A stretch of DNA of 64,000 nt. It comes from an uncultured Rhodospirillales bacterium. Its GTDB lineage: Bacteria; Pseudomonadota; Alphaproteobacteria; Reyranellales; Reyranellaceae. Below are positions 28,521 through 37,358 of this stretch, in pieces. Where the stretch lies: contig CAMFJT010000004.1 in the NCBI GenBank assembly GCA_945957125.1, positions 1 through 64,000 on the forward strand. Direction: 5' to 3'. Every line of letters starts with the position of its first letter. Position 1 is the first letter of the stretch. A program made the translations under genes and the position numbers. The notes below the pieces were generated by a model. It was given only the letters and a program-made list of their open reading frames with translations. It did not search any database and was not told where the DNA came from.

Positions 28521-30052
28521 GCGTTAGCCGCGATATCCCCGACCACGCGGACCCGCACCCGCAGCGTGTCGCCGGAAAGATAGGCCAGCGGCAGGTCCTC
28601 TGCCTCGACCGTCTTCAGCGTGCGCTCCTCGGCGCCCGAGGCGACGGCCCGGGCGCGGGCTTCGGCGGCCGCCGTCTCGAGCGCGCGATCGCGGCCCATG
28701 CCGCTCAGGATGCGGTCGACCTCGCCGCTCACCTGCGCGATGCCGGCGCCGACGGCGTTGGCGATGGCATGGTGCTCGACGCGCACGACCTCCGACGCCC
28801 CCTCGACCGTGTCGGGGATGAGGAAGCTGCCGCCGCCGACCGCCAGCAGCGGCAGGTCGCCCGCCTCGGTCTTCATGCGGTCCATGCCCTCGGCGATCAT
28901 CTCGCGCATGCGCCGCAGCGTCGCCTCGACCATCGCCTTCGGCAGGCCGGCGACCTTGCTCCGGTCGCCGATGTCGGCGACGCCCGCGGCCACGGCGATG
29001 TCGGTCGCCGTGAGCTGCCGGCCGCCGAACACCAGTGCCTCGCGGGTCAGCCGGTAGCCGACGCTGCCCGGCCCGATCGCCTGCGTGTCTGCCGCGATCT
29101 CCGTGCCGCCGCCCAGCCCGATCGACAGCAGGTCGGGCATGCGGAACAGCGTGCGCACGCCGCCGATCTCGACCGTGCTGTTGGCCTCGCGCGGGAAGCC
29201 CGCCTTGAGATAGCCGATGTCGCTGGTCGTGCCGCCGACATCGACCACGACCCCATCCTCGACGCCGGAGAGGAAGGCTGCACCGCGCATGCTGTTGGTC
29301 GGCCCCGAGGCGAAGCAATAGACCGGAAAGGCCTCCGCGACCTCGGCGCGCATGATCGTGCCGTCGTTCTGGGTCAGGTAGAGCGGCGCCTGGATGCCGC
29401 TGTCGCGCAGGGCATCGACGAAGGCGCGCGTGGTCTTGTGTGCGAGGTCCTGCAGGCAGGCGTTGAGCAGCGCCACGTTTTCGCGCTCCAGCAGGCCGAT
29501 GCGGCCGAGCTCGCTCGACAGCGTGACATGCAGGTCCGGATTCTCGCGCCGCAGGATCTCGGCCGCCTCGACCTCGCATTCGTTGGTCAGCGGCGAGAAC
29601 ACGGCGGAGACCGCGACCGAGCGGACGCCCGCCTCCGAGATGTGCCCCGCCGCTTCGCGGATCGCGTCGCGATCCATCGGCACCAGCGGTCGGCCGTCAT
29701 ATTCGTGACCGCCACGCACCATGTGGACCGTGCCGCGCACGAGGCCCGCGAGGTCCTTCGGCCAGTCGACGAACGGCGGCAGCGAGGCGCCGGAGGGCAG
29801 GCCGATGCGCAATGCCGATACCTTGTTCAGCCCGCGCCTCTGTACCACGGCATTGGTGAAGTGCGTGGTGCCGATCATCACGCCGTCGAGCCCGGCCGCG
29901 CCCTCTCCGTCGAGCACCAGCCCGAGCACCGTGCGCACGCCGCCCAGCACGTCCTCGGTGGTCGGCGTCTTGACGCCCTTCACCACCTTGCCGTCGACGA
30001 TCAGGGCGGCGTCGGTGTTGGTGCCGCCGACATCGATGCCGATCCGCTTCAT
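28493..30052 (-). CDS. Hydantoinase/oxoprolinase A subunit family protein (HyuA-like)
   Basis: MKRIGIDVGGTNTDAALIVDGKVVKGVKTPTT; DVGGTTSDIGYLKAGFP. Confidence 0.93.
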   Translation of the reverse strand: MKRIGIDVGGTNTDAALIVDGKVVKGVKTPTTEDVLGGVRTVLGLVLDGEGAAGLDGVMIGTTHFTNAVVQRRGLNKVSALRIGLPSGASLPPFVDWPKDLAGLVRGTVHMVRGGHEYDGRPLVPMDRDAIREAAGHISEAGVRSVAVSAVFSPLTNECEVEAAEILRRENPDLHVTLSSELGRIGLLERENVALLNACLQDLAHKTTRAFVDALRDSGIQAPLYLTQNDGTIMRAEVAEAFPVYCFASGPTNSMRGAAFLSGVEDGVVVDVGGTTSDIGYLKAGFPREANSTVEIGGVRTLFRMPDLLSIGLGGGTEIAADTQAIGPGSVGYRLTREALVFGGRQLTATDIAVAAGVADIGDRSKVAGLPKAMVEATLRRMREMIAEGMDRMKTEAGDLPLLAVGGGSFLIPDTVEGASEVVRVEHHAIANAVGAGIAQVSGEVDRILSGMGRDRALETAAAEARARAVASGAEERTLKTVEAEDLPLAYLSGDTLRVRVRVVGDIAANARRPERSVA

Positions 30053-31134
30053 TGGCCCCTGCCCGCGAGAACCGTCCGGAAATCGAAGTCGTAGCCGAAG
30101 GCGCGCGGACCGGTCGCCGCCAGCGCTCTCTGAGTCAGGAAGAAATCGGGCACCGGCAGCACCACGACGCTGACCCGCTGGCCGTAGCGGATCATCTCCG
30201 TGCCGATCGCCTCGCCCGAGACGCTGTCCATGACGCAGATGATCTCCGGCGTCGTCACCTGCACCTCGCCGTCGCGCCACGCCGCGGCGAACTCGTTCTG
30301 GAAGGCGAGCTCCAGCGAGGCGCCGCGATCGCCGTCGAGCCCCTCGATGCGCACCGTGCCGCGCAAAAAACCTTCCGTCGCGCGGCGGCTCACGTCGTGG
30401 ACCTTGCCCCTGAACAGCACGGCGCCCTTCTCGGCCTCGACCAGCGCGGCGATCGGATCGTCATGACGCCGCCGCGCCTCGTGGACGGTGCGTCCGATGC
30501 GGATCGCCTTGGTCGTGCTGTGCAGGATGGCGTGGTCCTTGACCTCGCGGCCGGTGCGCGGCGCCTTGCAGGTGGCCGCGACCGAGCCCATCTCGGTCAG
30601 CGCCTTGCGCGCGATCCGCTCCATCCATTTCGGGCTCTCGGCGCGCGGGATGATCAGCTCGGTGTCGCGGATGTCGGCCAGCACCAGCGGCAACATCGGC
30701 AGCTCGTCGATCGCGAAGCTCGACATCTGCGTCTCGGGAAAGGCGCGGCCCATCGCGTCGGCGTCGACCACCGGCAGGCCGGTCACCGCCGCGACCATCA
30801 GCGGCTGCAGGGCGTTGGTCCCGCCGATCTCGCCCGACATGACCGCGCGCACCTCGCGGCCCAGGTACTTCTGCATCGCGACCAGCGGCTTGACGGCGAA
30901 GCGCGGGTCCGACAATCGCTCGCGCCCGACCAACGGCGCGCCCATGCTCGACACCAGCGCGACAGCATCGTCGTCCGCCAGTTCCATCGGATCGATCAGC
31001 GAGACGCGCGTGCCGGTCTCGTACAGAGTGCGCAGGTTGAGGCCGGCGAGGTAGGGATTGCCGCCGCCGCCGGCGCCGAGGATCCAGGCGCCGGTGGCCA
31101 GCAGGTCGATCTCGTCGGGTTCGATGGTGCGCAT
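30049..31134 (-). CDS. DUF917 family protein (HyuA/S-methylthiohydantoin-desulfurase-related)
   Basis: ATGAWILGAGGGGNPYLAGL; MSGEIGGTNALQPLMVAA; PVVDADAMGRAFPETQM. Confidence 0.9.
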   Translation of the reverse strand: MRTIEPDEIDLLATGAWILGAGGGGNPYLAGLNLRTLYETGTRVSLIDPMELADDDAVALVSSMGAPLVGRERLSDPRFAVKPLVAMQKYLGREVRAVMSGEIGGTNALQPLMVAAVTGLPVVDADAMGRAFPETQMSSFAIDELPMLPLVLADIRDTELIIPRAESPKWMERIARKALTEMGSVAATCKAPRTGREVKDHAILHSTTKAIRIGRTVHEARRRHDDPIAALVEAEKGAVLFRGKVHDVSRRATEGFLRGTVRIEGLDGDRGASLELAFQNEFAAAWRDGEVQVTTPEIICVMDSVSGEAIGTEMIRYGQRVSVVVLPVPDFFLTQRALAATGPRAFGYDFDFRTVLAGRGQ

Positions 31135-32849
31135 CACGCCCCCTTCCCGGCCGCGGCGCGCGCGGCGATCCCGCGCGGATCGGTGAAGAAGTGCGTGCCC
31201 TTGCGCGCCAACCCGCCGCCCAGGCCGAGCGGCGTGCCGTCGGCGCGCCAGCAGGCCGCGCCGGTCATGCCGCCGTCCTCCCGGAAATCGATCGCGCACA
31301 TGCCGCCGGCGACATGGTCGACGGCGACTACCGGATGGCCCATCGCCGCCAGCGCGGAGCGCACCGGCTCGGGGAAGCCCTTCTCGATCTCCGCCTCCTG
31401 CCCCTGCGTGAAGACGCGCGGCGCCTCGACCGCCTCCTGCAGGCTCATGCCGTGATCGACGATGTTGAGCACCGCCTGCATAGCCGCGGCGGGGATGCGA
31501 TGCGCGCCGGGCAGGCCGAGCGCGAAGATCGGCCGGCCGTCGCGCTTGCCGATCAGCGCGGTGATGCCACTGGTAATGCGCTTGCCGGGCATCAGCGACA
31601 GCGCGTGCCCGGGATGCGGATCGAACAGCAGCATGTAGTTGTTCGGAATGATGCCCGTGCCCGGAATCATGAGGCGCGAGCCGAACAGGCTGTTGAGCGT
31701 CTGGGTCGAGGTGACGACGTTGCCCTCGGCGTCGGCGACGGTGACGTGCGTGGTATTCTGCGATTCGTTCGACAGCACACGCGATTCGAAGGTGCCGGCG
31801 CGGTTCGTCCGGATCTGCGCGCGGCACTCGGCGGCGTAGTCCTTGGAGATCAAGCGGGCCATCGGCACGTCGACGAACGCCGGATCGGCGGTCGCCGCGC
31901 GCCGGTCGGCCGCCGCGATCTTGAGGCATTCGAGCACGAGATGGACGGTCTCGGGCGTGCCGAAACCCAGCGCCCCGAGATCGAATGCCTCGAGCATGTT
32001 GAGGATCTGGATGGTGTGGACGCCGCCCGAGCAGGGCGGCGGCGGCCCGACGATCTCGACGCCGCGATAGGTGCCGCGCACCGGCTCGCGCTGCACCGTG
32101 CGGTATTGCTCGAGATCCTGGAAGCGGACGAACGAGCCCGCCTTCTCGAGATAATCGGCGACCTGGCGGCCGAGCGCGCCGCCGTAGAGCAGGCCTGGTC
32201 CGTGTTGCGCGATGGCGCGCAGGGTTTCGGCATAGTCGGCCTGCACCAGCAGGTCGCCCGCCACGAGCGGCTTACCGCCCGGGAGGAAGACCGCGGCGAT
32301 CGCGGCGTCCTTGCAGAGGTCGAACACGCAATCGGCGATCGACGTGGCGAGGTAGGGTGTAACGGCGAAGCCGCGCGCGGCGTGACGAATGGCGGGCTCG
32401 ATCAGGGTCGCGAGCGGCAGGCGACCAAACCGTTCGACGACCTCGCACCAGGCCTTCAGGTTGCCCGGCACGGCAACGGCTTTCGGTCCGACCCGGTTGG
32501 CCCAGCCTTCGGTTTCCATATAGGCCGGCCAGGTATCCGACACCGGCGTGAAGCTGTCGGGCCGGGTCGAGGACGGCGCCGTCGACAGCCCGTCGATCAC
32601 GACTTCCCGCCCGTCGGCGAGGTGGATCAGGGCGGTGCCGCCGCCGAAGATGCCGACCATCATCGGCTCGACGACGGTCAGCGTGAACAGCGCCGCGACA
32701 GTCGCATCGATCGCATTACCGCCGCAGGCGAAGATCTCCGCCGCCGCGGCCGAGGCCAGTGGATGGTTGGTCACCGCCATGCCGCGCGCCGCCGTCACCG
32801 GCGTCTTCTCGCAGGCGAAGACCGTGCCCGCGCGCTCTTTCCACGTCAT
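31134..32849 (-). CDS. ggt: Gamma-glutamyltransferase family protein
   Basis: AVTNHPLASAAAAEIFACGGNAIDA; catalytic region NTTHVTVADAEGNVVTSTQTLNSLFGSRL; no obvious signal peptide. Confidence 0.92.
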   Translation of the reverse strand: MTWKERAGTVFACEKTPVTAARGMAVTNHPLASAAAAEIFACGGNAIDATVAALFTLTVVEPMMVGIFGGGTALIHLADGREVVIDGLSTAPSSTRPDSFTPVSDTWPAYMETEGWANRVGPKAVAVPGNLKAWCEVVERFGRLPLATLIEPAIRHAARGFAVTPYLATSIADCVFDLCKDAAIAAVFLPGGKPLVAGDLLVQADYAETLRAIAQHGPGLLYGGALGRQVADYLEKAGSFVRFQDLEQYRTVQREPVRGTYRGVEIVGPPPPCSGGVHTIQILNMLEAFDLGALGFGTPETVHLVLECLKIAAADRRAATADPAFVDVPMARLISKDYAAECRAQIRTNRAGTFESRVLSNESQNTTHVTVADAEGNVVTSTQTLNSLFGSRLMIPGTGIIPNNYMLLFDPHPGHALSLMPGKRITSGITALIGKRDGRPIFALGLPGAHRIPAAAMQAVLNIVDHGMSLQEAVEAPRVFTQGQEAEIEKGFPEPVRSALAAMGHPVVAVDHVAGGMCAIDFREDGGMTGAACWRADGTPLGLGGGLARKGTHFFTDPRGIAARAAAGKGA

Positions 32850-32884
32850 CGCTGCTCCCCTTCGCTCCACCCTCTTTGGCAGTT

Positions 32885-33016
32885 CCGCCGGGGGCGCGCC
32901 ACTCCAGTCGCGCGCCCATCGGCGCTAGCTTTGTTTGCCTGGTCGCTTCTTGCCCTGAGTCATGCTCTTGCCGAGAGCGACGCAAAATTGGCGCCTATGA
33001 GTGGCGCCCCCAGCGG
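32885..33016. repeat. Imperfect inverted repeat in the divergent ggt / dehydrogenase promoter region
   Basis: CCGCCGGGGGCGCGCCACTC (32885) and GAGTGGCGCCCCCAGCGG (32999-33016) as spaced inverted arms. Confidence 0.55.
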
Positions 33017-33085
33017 AAGGCAAAGGTTGCGGAGTCGATATCGCCGGAGGACGATGCGTGCCAGATCCCTGCAAGGACGGCTCCC

Positions 33086-34006
33086 ATGAAAGCGGCGTAT
33101 ATCGAGAAATTCGGCGGCCCCGAGGTCCTCACCTATGGCGACCTTCCAGATCCGGTCGCGGGGTCGGGCCAGGTGGTCGTCGGCACCGCGGCGGCCAGCA
33201 TCAACGCGGCCGACTGGAAGGTCTGCGCCGGCGAGTATGGCGGCACGCCGCGCTTCCCGATGATCCTCGGCCGTGACTTCTCCGGCGTGGTCGGCACCGT
33301 CGGACCGGGCGTGCACGACCTGAAGGCCGGCGATGAAGTGTTCGGCGTGCTCGAAGCTGGCCGCGACGGGACCTACTGCACGAAGATCGCGGTCGGCGCC
33401 GCCATCGTCGCGAAGAAGCCCGCCGGCATGAGCCACGTCGAGGCTGCCGCGCTCGCCCTCACCGGCCTCACCGCGCTGTGCTCGATCGAGGATTGCCTGA
33501 AGCTGAAGCCGGGCGAGACGATCCTGATCCAGGGCGGCGCGGGCGGCGTGGCGAGCTTCGCCATCCAGGTCGCCAGGCATATCGGCGCACGGGTCGTCAC
33601 CACCGCCAGCGCGGCCAACCGGGACTATCTGCGCGCGCTCGGCGCCGACGAGGTCATCGACTACAACACGACCGACTTCACGACAGCGGTGAAGGACTGC
33701 GACGCGGTGTTCGATACCGTCGGCGGCGACGTCGCGACCCGATCGTTCGCCGTCCTCAAGCCCGGCGGCCGCGCCGCCTTCATCGCCTCGGGCGCGCAGG
33801 CGCCGAAGCCGGCGCGCGCCGACGTAACCTCACTGCGCCCGGCCGTCGGCCGCGACCGCCCGCACCTCGAGCGCATCCTCGAGCTGCGCCGCATCGGCGC
33901 CGTCCGCGCCCCGCACGTCGTGGAGTACCGCCTGGCGCAGGCCGCCGACGCCCTCGCCGTCAGCGCGGCCCGTCACCTGAAAGGCAAGCTGGTCCTCACG
34001 ATGTGA
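33086..34006 (+). CDS. NADP-dependent oxidoreductase, zinc-binding dehydrogenase family
   Basis: MKAAYIEKFGGPEVLTYGDLPDP; LIQGGAGGVASFAIQVARHIGA. Confidence 0.92.
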   Translation: MKAAYIEKFGGPEVLTYGDLPDPVAGSGQVVVGTAAASINAADWKVCAGEYGGTPRFPMILGRDFSGVVGTVGPGVHDLKAGDEVFGVLEAGRDGTYCTKIAVGAAIVAKKPAGMSHVEAAALALTGLTALCSIEDCLKLKPGETILIQGGAGGVASFAIQVARHIGARVVTTASAANRDYLRALGADEVIDYNTTDFTTAVKDCDAVFDTVGGDVATRSFAVLKPGGRAAFIASGAQAPKPARADVTSLRPAVGRDRPHLERILELRRIGAVRAPHVVEYRLAQAADALAVSAARHLKGKLVLTM

Positions 34007-34095
34007 GGGCCGCAGATCAGACCTGAATTGGCGAGCGCAGGCGTGTTGCCGTCCCCACCCGGCCTCCCCGTACGACGCAGGGCAATTGCCTATTG

Positions 34096-34234
34096 GATTT
34101 CCCTCCCCCGTCTTCGGGGGAGGTGGCGCGGTAATCCGCGACGGAGGGGGGCAAGAGTCGCGGCGTGCATGATTTTGACCCCCTCCGTCCGCGTAAGACG
34201 CGGCCACCTCCCCCGAAGACGGGGGAGGGAAATC
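34096..34234. repeat. ~139 bp inverted-repeat element, copy A
   Basis: Outer arms GATTTCCCTCCCCCGTCTTCGGGGGAGGTGG / CCACCTCCCCCGAAGACGGGGGAGGGAAATC; inner CGCGGTAATCCGCG and CCGCGTAAGACGCGG micro-hairpins. Confidence 0.95.
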
Positions 34235-34282
34235 TTCGTGCGACAGCCCCCGGGGGGAGGCCTCAGCCGCCTCGTCTGCCGC

Positions 34283-35158
34283 TCATCCCTTGGCCGCGAT
34301 CTTGTCCTGTGTCTTCAGGTCGAAGTCGCTGGCGTCGTGGCGTTCGTGGAGCTGGGCGGCGGGATCGCCCTGCAGGCGGTTGACGATGCGGCCGCGCTTG
34401 ACTGCGGGGCGCGCGCCGATCGCGTCGGCCCAGCGCTGGACGTTTTTGTACTCCTGCACCGACAGGAACTCGCCTGCGCCGTAGAGCAGGCCCTTCGCGA
34501 GGCCGCCGTACCACGGCCATACCGCGATGTCGGCGATCGTGTAGTTGTCGCCCGCGAGGTACGGGCTCTCGGCCAGCCGGCGGTCGAGCACGTCGAGCTG
34601 CCGCTTGGTCTCCATCGCGAAGCGGTCGATGGCATACTCGAACTTGGCGGGCGCATAGGCATAGAAATGGCCGAAGCCGCCGCCGAGATAGGGCGCGCTG
34701 CCCATCTGCCAGAACAGCCACGACAGGCACTCCGCGCGCGGCGCGGGGTCGGTCGGCAGGAAGGCGCCGAACTTCTCGGCGAGATGGACCAGGATCGCGC
34801 CGGACTCGAAAACGCGGATCGGCGTCGGCCCGCTGCGATCCAGCAGTGCCGGGATCTTCGAATTGGGGTTCACCGCGACGAAGCCGCTACCGAACTGGTC
34901 GCCGTTGCCGATCTTGATCAGCCAGGCGTCGTACTCGGCGCCCTTGTGGCCGAGAGCGAGAATCTCCTCGAGCATGATCGTGACCTTCTGGCCGTTCGGC
35001 GTGCCCAGCGAATAGAGCTGCATCGGGTGTCGACCGACCGGCAGCTCCTTGTCGTGCGTCGGGCCGGCGATCGGCCGGTTGATGCTGGCGAAGCGGCCGC
35101 CACTCTCCTTGTTCCAGGTCCAGACCTTCGGCGGCGTGTACTCGGATGACTCGCTCAT
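34283..35158 (-). CDS. yghU: Glutathione S-transferase, YghU-like
   Basis: MSESSEYTPPKVWTWNKESGGRFASINRPIAGPTHDKELPVGRHPMQLYSLGTPNGQKVTIMLEE typical of YghU/nu-class GST. Confidence 0.93.
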   Translation of the reverse strand: MSESSEYTPPKVWTWNKESGGRFASINRPIAGPTHDKELPVGRHPMQLYSLGTPNGQKVTIMLEEILALGHKGAEYDAWLIKIGNGDQFGSGFVAVNPNSKIPALLDRSGPTPIRVFESGAILVHLAEKFGAFLPTDPAPRAECLSWLFWQMGSAPYLGGGFGHFYAYAPAKFEYAIDRFAMETKRQLDVLDRRLAESPYLAGDNYTIADIAVWPWYGGLAKGLLYGAGEFLSVQEYKNVQRWADAIGARPAVKRGRIVNRLQGDPAAQLHERHDASDFDLKTQDKIAAKG

Positions 35159-35200
35159 TCTGCAGATCCTCTTCGGGCGGTAAACGTCAGGGCCGCCATC

Positions 35201-36187
35201 CTAGCCTGACGGCGACGCCCCCGCGCGTACCATCGCCGCGCCCCTCGTCAGGACGGCAGCGGCCTCTTCGACGGTCCGTTCGATCACCTCGCGCGCCGTG
35301 GGGATATCGCGGACCAGATCGACGCTCTCCCCGGCCCACACGACGCGCTGGCTGAAGTCGGTGGCAGGGCTGGCCAGATAGTCGGGCTCGACCTCCTCCC
35401 TCTGCCCGTGCAGCGCCTCCTCCCTGCCGTGCCAGCGATCGAAGAATGCGTTGCGCAGCGCGCGCCCCGGATAGATCGCGGGCCACGCGGCGCCGCGGAC
35501 GATGTCGAACACCCGGGTCTGTGCCGTCTCGTCGCCACCCGACGCCACCGTCCTTTCCTTCATGGCGCGATCCCACAGCGATTCGACTGTCGCGGTGAAA
35601 CGGGTGCCCATCGAAATGCCGGCCGCGCCGAGCGACAGGGCGGCGGCGAGCCCTCGCCCATCGGCGATGCCGCCCGCGGCAACGACCGGGATCGCGCCGA
35701 CCGCATCGACGACCGCGGGCACCAGCCCGATCGTGCCGCGCGTCATCCCCGAATGCCCGCCCGCGTCACGGCCCTGCGCGATGATCACGTCCGCGCCGGC
35801 CGAGGCCGCCTGCCGCGCCTGTTCGAGCGTCTGCACCTGGCAGATGATCCGGCAGCCCGCCGCCCTGATGCGCGGCGTGTACGGCGTGGGATCGCCGAAC
35901 GACAGCATGACGGCGGCCGGCCTGGCGTCGAGCGCGACATCGAGCGCGGCCGGGTTTCCGTCGAGCGCCCACAGGATGAAGCCGATGCCGACGCGGGCAT
36001 TACCCGCCTCGGCCAGCTCGCGGCGGATCGCCTTCTCGTCGGCATAGCCCGAGCCGAGCATGCCCAGGCCGCCCGCGTGGGTGACCGCGGCGGCCAGCTT
36101 TCCGCCCGCCGCCGATCCCATCGGCGCCAGCAGGATCGGATGCTGGATGCCCAGCAGGCGCGTCAGCGCGGTTTCGAGTGTCGCCAT
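35201..36187 (-). CDS. Nitronate monooxygenase family protein
   Basis: LLGIQHPILLAPMGSAAGGKLAAAV; ADVIIAQGRDAGGHSG; VVAAGGIADGRGLAAALSLGAAGISMGTRF. Confidence 0.93.
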   Translation of the reverse strand: MATLETALTRLLGIQHPILLAPMGSAAGGKLAAAVTHAGGLGMLGSGYADEKAIRRELAEAGNARVGIGFILWALDGNPAALDVALDARPAAVMLSFGDPTPYTPRIRAAGCRIICQVQTLEQARQAASAGADVIIAQGRDAGGHSGMTRGTIGLVPAVVDAVGAIPVVAAGGIADGRGLAAALSLGAAGISMGTRFTATVESLWDRAMKERTVASGGDETAQTRVFDIVRGAAWPAIYPGRALRNAFFDRWHGREEALHGQREEVEPDYLASPATDFSQRVVWAGESVDLVRDIPTAREVIERTVEEAAAVLTRGAAMVRAGASPSG

Positions 36188-36234
36188 CCATTCCTCCCAA
36201 CGAGCGAGTGTGCCTGCCGCGGCCCGGCCACCGA

Positions 36235-36465
36235 TCAATCGCGTCCCTTGCGGCTGCTGTAGAAGACCAGCGCCATGAGTCCTGAACCGAGGGCGAGGGT
36301 CGCGACGATGCCGAGCGTCATGGCGAGATAGCCGGAAAACGTCATCGGCATGCCCGCATCGGCCGTATCCCAGCCGAAAATCATGAAGCCGATGGCGAGC
36401 GCAAGCAGCAGCAGCAGGATGGCCAGCACGATCCAGGAACCGATCTGCATCGACGACGACGTCAT
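36235..36465 (-). CDS. Small two-TM membrane protein, unknown function
   Basis: 76 aa with two hydrophobic segments; minus-strand ATG at 36465. Confidence 0.6.
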   Translation of the reverse strand: MTSSSMQIGSWIVLAILLLLLALAIGFMIFGWDTADAGMPMTFSGYLAMTLGIVATLALGSGLMALVFYSSRKGRD

Positions 36466-36597
36466 TCTCCGCACTCCTCGTTCGCGATGGGGGCGTTCGG
36501 CGCTTGGTTTACCCAGCCATCCGCCGGGACAGTCGGCCACGGATCGCCGATCGCCGCTTTGCTTGCAAGCAATGTTCCCGGAAAGGCCGGGTTGCGC

Positions 36598-37353
36598 TCA
36601 GGAGCCTGGCTGGCGGAGCGGCATGCGGGCCAGGTAAGCGGAGCGGAACTCGCCGAGGGCCTGGAGGGCGGCACGATCGCGGATCGTCACCTCGTGCCCG
36701 TTCATCGCGATCAACCGCTCGGCTTTCAGCTCGGCGAGCATGCGGTTGACGTGAGGTCCGCTCAGCCCGACGACATCGCCGATCCCCTCCTGCGACAGCG
36801 GCATGAAGAAGGTGTCTTCCGAGGCGTCGCCGATCGCCTGGAGGCGGGTCAGCATCTCGAGCAGGAAATGCGCGAGCCGCTCGCGGGGCTCGCGGCGCCC
36901 CGCGTCGACGATGTGCTCGGCGTAGATCGCCGCCTCGCGCGCGGCGAACCACACCATCGCCGTCGCAACGCGCGCCCTCGCCAGGCACAGGTCGGCGAAG
37001 GCGTCGAGCGGCACGTAGTGCAGGCTCATGTCGCCGAGCGCGGTCACCGAGAAGACGGCGTGCTCGTAGAAGCAGGCGGGAAAGCCGATGATGTCGCCGG
37101 GCATGACGACGTTCACGATCTGCCGCTTGCCGCTGTGCAGGAGCTTGTAGCGGATGGCAAACCCGCGCTCGACGATGTGCAGCGCGCGGTCCTTGTAGCC
37201 TTCGACGATGATGTCCTCGGCCTTCCTGACGACCGTCCCGCGTTCCAGCAGGCGGGCCAGCGCGGTCAGGTCCTCCTCGTCGAGCGCCACCGAATGGTCG
37301 AGCCGGGTGACCAGGGGATGGGCGCGGATCGAGCTTGCGCCGGGCTTCTCCAC
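36598..37353 (-). CDS. Crp/Fnr family transcriptional regulator
   Basis: cNMP-binding-like RALHIVERGFAIRYKLLHSGKRQIVNVVMPGDIIGFP and HTH LSQEGIGDVVGLSGPHVNRMLAEL; GTG start likely. Confidence 0.88.
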   Translation of the reverse strand: MEKPGASSIRAHPLVTRLDHSVALDEEDLTALARLLERGTVVRKAEDIIVEGYKDRALHIVERGFAIRYKLLHSGKRQIVNVVMPGDIIGFPACFYEHAVFSVTALGDMSLHYVPLDAFADLCLARARVATAMVWFAAREAAIYAEHIVDAGRREPRERLAHFLLEMLTRLQAIGDASEDTFFMPLSQEGIGDVVGLSGPHVNRMLAELKAERLIAMNGHEVTIRDRAALQALGEFRSAYLARMPLRQPGS

Positions 37354-37358
37354 GGCAA

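Noticed and set aside
30049-31929. 626 aa extended version of the DUF917 ORF reaching into ggt
   Set aside because: The N-terminal extension is an out-of-frame reading of ggt; the DUF917 start at 31134 (MRTIEPDEIDLL) fits family length and coupling.
32960-32973. TCATGCTCTTGCCG considered as a third full palindrome copy
   Set aside because: Only 14 nt match the outer flank; the GGACCGCG core and opposite arm are missing.
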